From Aculops lycopersici (lineage: Eukaryota > Arthropoda > Arachnida > Trombidiformes > Eriophyidae), in the NCBI GenBank assembly GCA_015350385.1, contig WNKI01000004.1:3128855-3192854 (forward strand): DNA of 64,000 bases, given 5' to 3'. The notes below the pieces were generated by a model. The model saw only the letters and a program-made list of their open reading frames with translations, was not told the origin of the DNA and did not search any database. Positions 10,401 through 19,250 of the stretch are shown piece after piece (position 1 is the first letter of the stretch; each line of letters starts with the position of its first letter). The translations under genes were made by a program, and so were the position numbers.

Positions 10401-11246
10401 GATACAATGTAACTGGAGCTTCTGCCCCCTCAACGCTTGCACTATGGGTGGTGAGAGATACTGTTCCAATGGAGCATGGTGATTCACTAAACCCGTTGAC
10501 TTGCTTTGAACCATGAGGCGAGTTTTCTTTCCAATCTTGTACTCAGAGCGACCGGGCGAAGTGGCGCTGCAAACATAAACCGAGTTGTCGGCAAGCTGAT
10601 CCTGGCGAGTGACATTTGAGAAGTGTAATCGGCCTTCCGAGTCAACTGTCAATCTGGAGCTATTAATACTGTGCAAAGTTCCCGTATTTGACATGACCAT
10701 CCAAAAGATGCTTGGCTTTGGATAACCGCTGGGCGGATTGCAATCAATCGAGTATGGATCGCCTTCGTCGACGAGGATCTCGCGAACCTTTTCCTCTGGG
10801 AAGGAGGACAGTTCGGATCTCTTTAGGAAGACTGAATTTGAAACCGAGATTCCATTTTCGTTCTCAGCAAAACACTGATACAATCCCTCGTCGACAAAGT
10901 CGGGTTTAGTAAATATAAGCGTCCCAAGTTTTGGCTTTTGACTTATTCTCTTGTCGTAGGCAACATAATCGAATCTTGCCCCATTTTTAGTCCACCAATA
11001 TCTTGGCTCCGGAATGCCCTGTGCCTCGCACTCCAGGGTAAACGGATGGTCTGGCTCATCGCCGGTGGCAACCTTGAAGAGTTGTTCGTGACCGGGCTGC
11101 TTAATCATGGTGGGCGGCGAGGTGATATTGGTGACAAAGGCGGCGCTAGCATGTTGCAACAGGGGGAGATTGTTGTTGTTCTTGTTGTTGATTGCAAAAG
11201 TGGCTAGCGCTAGTAGTAATTTGAGACTAGCTAGTAGTATGTTCAT
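7449..11246 (-). CDS. Nrg: Neuroglian, L1-type cell adhesion molecule, intronless frame
   Basis: Single-pass adhesion receptor of neurons, glia and epithelia linking homophilic contacts to the ankyrin-spectrin skeleton. Six Ig-like domains come first (repeated W-Y-x-C patterns such as DEGLYQCFAEN, DEGTYECTASN, DMGVYQCNASN, DQGMYQCRAAN, DSGNYTCLAKT), then five fibronectin III domains from about residue 620. A membrane segment lies near 1143-1165 (WLIGLICAIALSIIIFFLVCF). The short tail carries the ankyrin-binding motif GSFIGQYG near 1240. The chosen ATG gives 1265 residues and opens a hydrophobic signal peptide (MNILLASLKLLLALATFA). The frame is open further 5', with ATGs at 11372 and 11354 preceding a basic stretch. 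Length matches insect Nrg (about 1240-1300). The complete absence of introns is unusual for an L1 gene. Confidence 0.95.
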   Translation of the reverse strand: MNILLASLKLLLALATFAINNKNNNNLPLLQHASAAFVTNITSPPTMIKQPGHEQLFKVATGDEPDHPFTLECEAQGIPEPRYWWTKNGARFDYVAYDKRISQKPKLGTLIFTKPDFVDEGLYQCFAENENGISVSNSVFLKRSELSSFPEEKVREILVDEGDPYSIDCNPPSGYPKPSIFWMVMSNTGTLHSINSSRLTVDSEGRLHFSNVTRQDQLADNSVYVCSATSPGRSEYKIGKKTRLMVQSKSTGLVNHHAPLEQYLSPPIVQALRGQKLQLHCIYGGTPLPDVVWRKKGGSLEGNRFSYVNFGKTLVIKEIEESDEGTYECTASNGHGSQLSHAMQVTVASAPYWIRAPSNVNAAQDESVQFECMAEGKPKPNLEWLLNGQPLNLQKRPSIRIEGSTLSIDLLKKTDMGVYQCNASNIHGYAFRDFYLNVLDLAPVVLEPPEKVALAVQASTITLRCRVFGAPKPKIKWRRENVELSGGRYKVLDNGDLQIDYVMPNDQGMYQCRAANKFNEVTVEGELHVKIRTSILQKPESIELPAGKMAVLRCNAESDTSLNQEVIWLYNGKRIDLESDPRMIQSRDNSLSITKTKELDSGNYTCLAKTQLDQDSASATLTVQDVPNPPRITNLECDSLRATLQWTSTGDRRAPILSYDIQQNTSAKPDVWESAFFNVPASDPRFTLSLAPWLNYTFRVIARNKIGQSLPSEPSSTCTSDKATPFTNPTDVKGKGTTPNNLVISWTAMDRKQHNAPGFFYKVYWKREDIPSAEYNTHDIKDWKESKYVIMNQPTFVPYRIKVEAHNSLGQSSMAPDEVIGYSGQDLPTQEPKNFRLVKLISPSKGLFTWDGVSSESIRGRFKGYKIQAWADREDRDFRTQEVMLGNVTSAEVEILKPFANNTVQVMAANELYTGPPSNAITVQTPEGVPEAVPQLIATPMGSNALYLVWKRPEKINGLLVGYEIYYEEVAGTELKGKSKRRPSIDDPTETKAKLAGLKSNSKYRVTIHAKTRVGEGAPYFIEATTNDKGEIVPDEPGFAWTKLPEVEGSFGIRVTWLPNYRRNKPGSMFYVQYRKVGQSQWQRTPMEANMDSISVKGLDLSSIYEVRVVSVDGKYQTASKIDEVATNGYIYRSSSDPLGDPGWLIGLICAIALSIIIFFLVCFVKQNRGGKYLVHEKEIALGQDTDDLEDGFDEYKGVQSSVTKPLRGAEHSMNSLEDSDDDSLTDYEGDRSKFEEDGSFIGQYGVKRKHDLPTIQTPGVATFV

Positions 11247-14200
11247 AGTGTTTAATTGTTTGCTTGGCAGTTCGCTTCTTCCTCTTCTTCTTCCCCTTTT
11301 TCTAGTTCGTGTTGATATTACTGATGATGATGATGGTGGTGGTGATGTTGTCATCTTGTCGTCAAATATCATTGTCTTCTCGTTTAGCTTGAAATTTGGC
11401 GACAATCTCTAGTTGTCGTCTTGTCTGGTAGTTGCAATATAATAATTGTGTAAATATTATTGGTTTGAAGTTGTTATTTTGGGTGTCATTTCTTTTGTTA
11501 CAAGAGAATTTGTCGCCAAAATTTGACGCTGGCAACCTGGGGTCGGCGAGGACTAAAAGTGACCACTAATTATGGGAGTTAAGGTAATAATTATAATGAT
11601 AATATAATGATGAGATCATCCGAGAGTAACAAAGTGGCTCTCGGCCTCGTGGTTGCTTTTTGTTTCCTGATCTAATGGACTTGATATTGTTGGCCGACGT
11701 CTTGGGTGTCTTCGTCGTTGTCGTTGTCGTTGTCGCGGTTGTTGGTTGTTGTGATTAGAAGTGCCGCCGCATGACTCACTAATAATTATGCGCTCAACAG
11801 AAAATTGATACAATGATACTAAAAATAATTGTATTTTTTCCAACAAAACTGCCAATAGAATGAATAAACTTTTTAGCTGGACAATAGAATAGGATTCAAA
11901 TATGAAAAGGCAGAAATGAATGAGATGAGATGAGATGTGTAAATGTAAACATACAATGTAATAATGAGGGAATAGCGAAAAGACTACTGTAATATTCCTC
12001 TTCTTTCTCTGCTAATAACGACGTAACTATTCGTTTGGCGACGACGAGGTCAAGTTGCTCGCTTTCGGTCAGAATTTCTGCAAGAACTCGCAATGAGCAA
12101 CTTTTCGCTGGCCAGCGCCGAACTTTCCTTCTTTCGCTCGAACTTTGCACGGCAACGACGACCGGCGGCGGCCGCAATGTTTGTGGTGAAATTCGCACGG
12201 CAGTTGCTCCTCCTTCTCGTCTCTCTCGCTCTCTGCCCAATTCTCTTGTGTGCTGCTCTTCAGCTTTTCGGCTTTCGGTTTTGACTGCTGCTGCTTGCCT
12301 CTGGGTTCCCAATTTCCAATTCGAATTCCCTTCTCTTCTCGCAAATGGACTGTGTTTTGCGCGGTGCAAAAGTTGAACAGCAGCGCTTGTGAATTATTGG
12401 TTGTCTGCTATTTCGCTTCTCTCTCTCTCTCTNNNNNNNNNNNNNNNNNNNNNNNNNNNNNNNNNNNNNNNNNNNNNNNNNNNNNNNNNNNNNNNNNNNN
12501 NNNNNNNNNNNNNNNNNNNNNNNNNNNNNNNNNNNNNNNNNNNNNNNNNNNNNNNNNNNNNNNNNNNNNNNNNNNNNNNNNNNNNNNNNNNNNNNNNNNN
12601 NNNNNNNNNNNNNNNNNNNNNNNNNNNNNNNNNNNNNNNNNNNNNNNNNNNNNNNNNNNNNNNNNNNNNNNNNNNNNNNNNNNNNNNCTCTCTCTGTCTG
12701 GCTGCCTGCTAGTGATTTTATGTTAACAACAGCCAGCTTGAGGCTCAACGAGCGGCTCCCGAAAATCAAGCTAGACGTCGAGTGAAACTGGGGAAAAATT
12801 CTGCATCACTACGAGTTTGTCGCCGACTACAGTTTTATGCAGAAAAGAGAGTTACCACACAGATTTCACAACAGGCAGCTGGCCTGTAATCGGGACTCAG
12901 CTGACCAGTGCAATTTTTCAGGCTTGGAACCTGCGAGATGCGGACTCATTTTTTGGGGGACCTTGGAGTGAGCTGGAAGTTGGTAGGGAAAAATTTTCTT
13001 CTCTCTTGATTTCAGCTCAGCTCGAGATAACATGACTAATTTCGCGCATACACAATTCATGTGTTACGATTCATGCGCGCTCTCGCTAACTAAGCAAGTC
13101 TTTCGCCTGTTCATATGCCGCACTGCGATCGCTATTGGCGCTACACGGAGGATGATGGGTGCGGCCAGCATCCACATCAAGACAATGCTGTGGCGGTGTA
13201 ACGCGAACAAGATGTGGTAAATTAACGTTAACGAAGCTGCACTTGGCGAGCTAGCGAGCGAGCAGCTGATCGCATCAAATTCATCGAGAGTCTCGCCGCC
13301 GGTTGCTGTGAGCAACTCTCTTGCGGGCGGCTAGTTTCGTGTTGCCAGGAGTCACGATTGGCTCTGTTCAACTGGCTCCAACGTTAGCCTGCAGGTTAGC
13401 GCCGATCGCTCGCGAGCCTCGAGTGACACCTGCAGGTGGAACGCGCGAAAAAAGAGGTAGAGAATAAGCAGGTTAGAATTTAAGCTAGAAAAGTCCACTG
13501 TAAAAAGGCGGAGCAACGCTAGTCACGATTCTCTAGCGGCCTCTGTAGTTACCTTGTCCCCTGAGCTCGATTACCATCAGAACACCACTATCCCCTGCCT
13601 CTGCTACTGCGCTACCAGTCGAGGTTACAGGGATTCAACAAGTGGCGCCATCCAGCCAGACCGATAATAAATAGTTTTTCCAGCATCCCAAGATTTCATA
13701 ATGGGATCTTGGAAATAAAATCCAAAGAGAGAAGACTCTCTTCATGCCGCCACTTGATGGCGCACTTTCTCCTTGAAAAGAACGAAAAAAATTCGACCAG
13801 TCGCAGTAAAAGTTCCATTCACAAATCCCATTCATCGGACACTCGACTCGATTCCCGAGGTCGACCTCAAGTTGAGTAATTTTAGTCCCCCCCCCCCCAC
13901 ACTTTCTTTGTTGTTGTACTCGAAGCTTTGGAGGTCGTCGAAGTTTAAAAAAGAGAATAGGCGACAATATTAAACACCTAAAAGTGAGTGCGAGTGCAAG
14001 AAGTAAGTGTGTGTGTTTTGTGTGTCGGCATCCAATAGGCCGCAAATCTGGAGCAGATCTGGTTTCTCACGAGAGACCAGCCACAACTTTTTCCTTCTTG
14101 CTCTGGTTCGGTTTAGTTGCATTTTGTAAGTCCAAATTTACTCTGGAAATCCAGCACAACAAACAGGAAGAGAAAGAGGGAGCCTCTTGGTCCTATTTCT

Positions 14201-15050
14201 TCGAGGAGAAGAAGAACGAAAAGAAGATGAAAAAGGAGGAGGAGGAAAAAGGTCGCGCGATCCAGTTGGCTGGTTGCGCTTCCTCTATCATTAAACTCTC
14301 TGGTGCAACTGCCATCTAGATGCCAAACTAGATTTCGCCTCCATCCCAACCAAATGCTGCTGCTGCTCAACTCACTGGTCCATTGTGACCATCGGCATCG
14401 CCGACCATTTTAATGCAAACTTCAAAGTTCGAACTTAGGAGCGAGAGAGAGAGAAAGAGAGAGAGCCGAGTTGTCGCCGGCCCCCAACGCACAGAGACAG
14501 ATGGTGCATCGAGCGTGTCGCGCCGCGCGTGAGAACGCGCGCAACGGTGTCGCCATGGACTCTCTATCTCTCTCTGTCTATCGCGTTGGTTGGTCACACA
14601 CAGAAAGTGACCAGCGTTTTATTGGGAGAAGAGAGAGGAAAATCTTTTTTGGTTTAAAAAAACACGGGGAAAAACAACTCTTCTTTTTCCATCCCCCAAA
14701 TCGCGTTTCAAGCAAACTACCGAAGCGCGCAACAGATGAGCTCTAGTTCCTGAGTGTCCACTAGTGGCGCTGTTATCTGCAAGCCCATTTTCTCCAAAAC
14801 GCCAAAAGGAGCTCTATCTTTTCTCCTCATTTCATTCAGGTGGAGGAACCAACAAGTAAGTAGTAGGCGAGCACAATAGAGGGAGAGGAAAAGCGAGTCA
14901 CTGGCCTTCCTCTTTGCGGCTCATTGACGACGAGCCAAATCTTTTTTAGGCTGGTTCTCGTTTTCCAGCTCATGGGCTTCCAGTTTGCGTCGGGCGGCCG
15001 GCGAATGAAGGACCCACAGTCACAGTCACACAAACACACACTGAGCACAA
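11247..15050. other. divergent spacer between Neuroglian and the EGFR-like gene
   Basis: Presumably holds both promoters and 5' UTRs. Contents: a GTT/GTC-rich stretch (11700-11750), a CT repeat interrupted by an assembly gap (12433-12687), a C run at 13889-13898, an AG-rich tract (14200-14260) and GA repeats near 14440-14465. I searched the open frames for receptor L-domain or other recognisable peptides, because the downstream kinase lacks them, and found none. Confidence 0.6.
12433..12687. other. assembly gap (255 N) inside a CT microsatellite
   Basis: The run of N is flanked on both sides by CTCTCT, so the missing sequence probably includes a long CT repeat. The real length is unknown. 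Confidence 0.95.
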
Positions 15051-18000
15051 ATGCATAGGAAGTTGCGACTCACCACAACCATCACCAAAACAATGGAGCC
15101 ACTGAACCTGTTGGTCTCAGTATTTCTGTTAATTAATCTCAAGCTACAGCAACACCAAGTCACCTCAAGCCACCAGCAAGCTCACCACAAGACGCAAGTT
15201 CAGGTTAATTTAAATTTAAACCAGCAACTAAACCTAGTTTGCCACGAACAATGCGCCCAAGACCGATGTTGGGGTCCAGGACCAAACGAGTGTTTGTCGT
15301 GCAATAATTACAAATTAGACGACTATTGTCTGGATAGTTGCCTGAATTCCGAGCATTCAGTTGGCCTCTTATCCTACGATTCAGGCAATCACTTGTGCAA
15401 ACGATGTCACCAAGAGTGCCGATTGGGCTGCAATGGAACCGAGGCGATCGATTGCTTCGGCTGTAAGAATGTGAGAGATGGTTTACAATGCGTTAGCGAG
15501 TGTCCAAGTCACAAGTACAATAACCAGGGAGTTTGCGAGGAGTGTCACGAGAGTTGCGTCGAAGGTTGCACGGGGCCATCGAGCAAATTAGGCGACGGAG
15601 GCTGCAATTTATGTGAGAAAGCTGTGATTAATTACACGGAGCCAAATGGTTTTGTTGCCTATTGCATTCGGGCCCAAGATTCCTGTCCTTCTGGCTACTA
15701 CCAGGAGTTTGTTGGCCCACAATCTCAAGAGAGTTTGCTTAAATTCTCATCAGGTAAACCTGTTTGCCGGAAGTGCAACGATAAGTGCAAGTCGTGCACC
15801 GGAATGGGCACGCACACTTCCGTTTGCGAGTGCGCGAAGTATGTGGCAGGTGAGCAATGCGAGGACTACTGTCCGAGGGATTATTTCGCAAACGAACAAT
15901 CGGGTAGCTGCATCAAGTGCTCGCCCGAATGCAACGGCTGCTTTGGGCCAACGGAAGCGGATTGTTTCAGTTGCCGCGTTTACCGTATTTATTATCAATC
16001 AAACTCAGTTGCTTCAACAACAACCTCTGGTGGCGCCGCCACCACCACCACCTCCCCAAGTAGTCAGCAACCGCAACAACAAGTGGCCGATTTGCAACAA
16101 TCAATCAGCGCTCGTTTGCTGAGCTCCTTCTCTCTGTCGCGAGCCGAATATCCAGGTGCAATGTTAACTTCGAGCCGAGAGCTAATGCAAAGGTTCAATT
16201 GCACTGCCCAGTGTCCGCCGGACAAGCCACATAGAATTAGCAAGAGCAACCTGTTGGATCCATTCTGCTCGGAAACTCCCGATTTAGATGGCGAAAATTT
16301 GCGCATGCAAAGCAGATTTAGCTCAAGTAATATCATGATTATACTCATCATTTCCGCCTCAATCATTGCCTGCTTATCGTTCCATCGTTTCCAACTCGAG
16401 AAAGATAAAACTGTCAAGTTATCCATGCATCTCAGTGGCATCGACGATGTTGAGCCACTAAATCCGTCAAACTTAAAGCCAAATTTGGCACCACTGAGAA
16501 GCATCAAGGAAACGGAACTTCGCAGGGGTCGCGTTCTCGGCAAGGGAGTGGGCGGTACCGTGTACCAGGGATTCTGGTATCCGGATAGAGGGAAAATATA
16601 CAATAGTAAACGAGAAGAGCCAAGACCAGTTGCAATCAAGGTGCTCAAGGACAATGGTCAGGCAAATTTAAATAACCTTTTCCTGGACGAGGCCTACATT
16701 ATGGCCTCCGTGAACCATCCAAATTTGGTTCGCCTTCTAGCCGTTTGCGTGATACCCAAGAGTTTAATGCTCATAACTCAACTCATGACTCCTGGTTGCC
16801 TACTAGACTATGTCCGGAGCAACAAGTCAAACATTAGCTCCAAGAGACTACTCGAGTGGTCGAAGCAAATTGCAAGGGGAATGGCCTACCTGGAGGAGAG
16901 GCGGATGGTGCATCGCGACTTGGCACTTAGAAATGTCCTCTTGCAAACGCCACGCAAGGCTCTAATTAGTGACTTTGGATTGGCCAAGTTTCTGGAGATC
17001 GATCAAAATGAGTACCAATCCGGTTTGGGTTGCGTCCTGCCCATTCGTTGGCTTGCGCCTGAGTGCATATCAAAGCGGAAGTTCACCCACAAGTCCGACG
17101 TTTGGGCCTTTGGTGTCACTGTATGGGAATTGCTTACCTTTGGCCGGTCGCCCTACGCCGAGTATGAAACAATGAAGGTGCCCAAGGCGATTTACGAAGG
17201 CGCGCGCCTCGCACAGCCAGCTTATGTTTCTGTAGATGTTTACAAGGTTATGTATTCATGTTGGTTCTACGAGCCAGAAAGTCGGCCCAACTTTGAGAGT
17301 CTAGTGAAGGCATTCACATCCTTTGCAAAGGATCCCGAGAGATTCTTGATCTCCACACACCGGAAGCTTTTGGAGATGCAATTTGACCAATCGCTAAGCG
17401 GCGACGACATGGACTCCTGTGACCACGACGAGTTCACCAATGAGCTGGCCGACGAAGAAGACGAAGAGGTGGAGGAGGATGAGGAGGAGGAGGATGAGAT
17501 TGAAGTTGAGGTAGAAGTTGAGGATGAAGATGAAGAGGATGAGGCAACTACAGCTCGTAATCTCGCTGCCATTCCCGATTTAACTCCCTCAACTCACAAT
17601 CGTTTAAATGAGCAAATGTTTGGCTTCGACACACAAGATTCAAAAGCCCATTCATCTAATAGCCACTTTGGCGGCGCCGGTCTTGGCAAACACAGGACAC
17701 ACTCGCAAGCTAATCACCATCACACTCACCATCAGCTCTACTACAATAGCAGCAGCAACATTCACCCCCACCACCAACAACAGCACAATCATCGACATCA
17801 AACAACGGGTGGCCATAGGCCACCTCACCACTTGACACAGCACATCGAGTGTGATGACGATGTCTTTGCGTCTAGCCCGCCGACAAGTCGCAACAAGTTG
17901 CCAATGAAGTCACCTGGCTTTGCTGTGAATAGCGTGGATTATAACAACAACAACAACGTGAATCAGGCCTCGGCTATCAACATGATGGACCAGCAACATG

Positions 18001-18057
18001 ATCGTGGTCAGTTCAATCTCTGCCCAATACATCACGCAATCTCAAGCGGTAGTTTAG
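15051..18057 (+). CDS. EGFR-family receptor tyrosine kinase lacking ligand-binding L domains, exon 1
   Basis: Membrane tyrosine kinase. A signal peptide (MEPLNLLVSVFLLINLKLQ, after an earlier ATG at 15051) is followed at once by cysteine-rich repeats from about residue 62 (VCHEQCAQDRCWGPGPNEC). These align with domain IV and the extra fifth domain of fly Egfr, including VRDGLQCVSECPSHKYN. Domains I-III (L1, CR1, L2) are absent. The membrane segment is near 427-444 and the kinase domain near 489-760: GKGVGGTVY glycine loop, VAIKVLK lysine, DEAYIMASV helix-C glutamate, HRDLALRN, DFGLAK, RWLAPECI. All catalytic residues are present, though the loop lacks its usual aromatic and HRDLAA reads HRDLAL. 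An acidic tract (801-831) and a His/Asn-rich tail follow. A GTAAGT donor at 18058 joins in frame to two further exons, giving 1161 residues in all. Confidence 0.88.
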
Positions 18058-18168
18058 GTAAGTCGAGTGGATAATATCTTTCAAGAGACATGAGGTTTAG
18101 TTTTTCTCAAGTTGAGAACATGAACTAACCGGAACAAATTCTAAATATACTCTCCGATTCATCAACAG

Positions 18169-18231
18169 GCCAAAAATCGGAACAACCGGTGGACATGTAC
18201 GACTACCTGTTGCCATCGGCGTTTTTAATGG
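18169..18231 (+). CDS. EGFR-like kinase, exon 2 (C-terminal tail)
   Basis: A 63-nt exon between a CAACAG acceptor and a GTAAGT donor. Phases match on both sides (one base carried over each time). It encodes QKSEQPVDMYDYLLPSAFLM; DMYDYLLP resembles the phosphotyrosine docking sites of EGFR tails. Intron sizes are 111 nt before and 129 nt after. Confidence 0.7.
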
Positions 18232-18360
18232 GTAAGTTGCATCATTATCTAAGTCATAATCTATCTCTATTAGTGTGAAGCCGCGACTATGAAATAATAT
18301 TGAATGAAAAATTAACAAATCTTTCCGATTGACAAACACAAAACTCTTTCACACTGATAG

Positions 18361-18776
18361 ACCAAGAAAGTTGTCATACGAGACACCTATTGAGCTCATC
18401 CAATTCCACGGCCTGCGCCTCAAGTCCAAGGAAACCCCCGCTTTCAAATGATCTGGTCACCAATGAGGAGTATTTCATGAATATGAGTTTGGCGGCCGCA
18501 GCTGCTGCAGCGCGCCGAAACAATGCAAACACAGCCTTTACCTTGGAACATCCCAACCGAAAAGGTAGAGTGGCCCAAGAGCAATCTCTACAGGGTAGAT
18601 TGGCGAGCAAGAGCTGCGCCGTTGACCATGAAGAGATTCACGAAAATCACAACGAAGAGGACGGGCACCACCATCAACAGCAACAACGGAGACTCCATTC
18701 AACTACCCTTACTTTGCACAACCATCACCGACAACTAAGCACCTCGACAGGAAACATACCCCAATCACTTGTTTGA
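18361..18776 (+). CDS. EGFR-like kinase, exon 3 (end of tail)
   Basis: The acceptor ACTGATAG ends at 18360. The in-frame reading gives DQESCHTRHLLSSSNSTAC and then NEEYFMNMSL, a plausible tyrosine site, followed by Ala-, Gln- and His-rich sequence and TGA at 18774-18776. From about 18562 the +1 frame encodes an aromatic-rich peptide (VEWPKSNLYRVDWRARAAP) that looks more protein-like than the Gln/His-rich reading. A frameshift, or an alternative end at 18738, is therefore possible. An AATAAA lies 17 nt after the stop. Confidence 0.6.
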
Positions 18777-18792
18777 CCAATGATCTCGTTTA

Positions 18793-18798
18793 AATAAA
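18793..18798 (+). terminator. polyadenylation signal AATAAA for the EGFR-like gene
   Basis: Canonical hexamer 17 nt after the TGA at 18776. Confidence 0.6.
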
Positions 18799-18957
18799 CC
18801 CACGCTTTTGTTACTTTCACTCAAAAGGTCTGAAAATATTGTCCTCCATCAATTTGATTGGCTTTTGAGTGTCAAAGTTCTATCATTTTCAGGAAGCTTC
18901 GCATCCATATTGACTGTGATGGCAAACAGTCAATATTATCTTTGCATCCATAAACCA

Positions 18958-19206
18958 ATGAAGTCAATCAAGTTGATTGGATTTGTTTGCATGATTGTTT
19001 ATTTGGTCTATATTTGTAACTTACCTGCGCAATCATCACAAGCTCAAATGATGTCACTAGATCACTCTGTTCGTGATACTTGTCACTGCAGTCGTTGGCG
19101 TCGTCAACGCAACCCAGCTGTAACTCGGCCGTCCGCCTGTCTCTTAGCTGAAGATGTCGACTGCGTCGGGTTTGACCATTTAAATTATCTGGTGGCTGCA
19201 CCGTAA
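18958..19206 (+). CDS. candidate small secreted peptide with four cysteines
   Basis: An 82-residue frame. The N-terminus is a convincing signal peptide (MKSIKLIGFVCMIVYLVYIC, likely cut after SSQA). The mature part of about 53 residues contains TCHCSRWRRQR, a basic, possibly processed stretch, and CLLAEDVDCVGF, giving four cysteines. I recognise no family. It sits between the EGFR-like gene and the sodium channel, 44 bp before the channel ATG. A TTTTCAG acceptor lies upstream (ending about 18891), and another in-frame ATG is at 18919. It could be a neuropeptide-like gene of its own, or a long upstream frame in the channel's leader. No polyadenylation signal separates it from the channel. Confidence 0.35.
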   Translation: MKSIKLIGFVCMIVYLVYICNLPAQSSQAQMMSLDHSVRDTCHCSRWRRQRNPAVTRPSACLLAEDVDCVGFDHLNYLVAAP

Positions 19207-19250
19207 AGATTAACCCCAATTCATGAAGATTTTCAAATAGAGCTATCAAA

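Noticed and set aside
12250..12769. Open frames running through the CT-repeat gap
   Set aside because: They exist only because N is read as open; the flanks are compositional Leu/Ser or Arg/Glu text.
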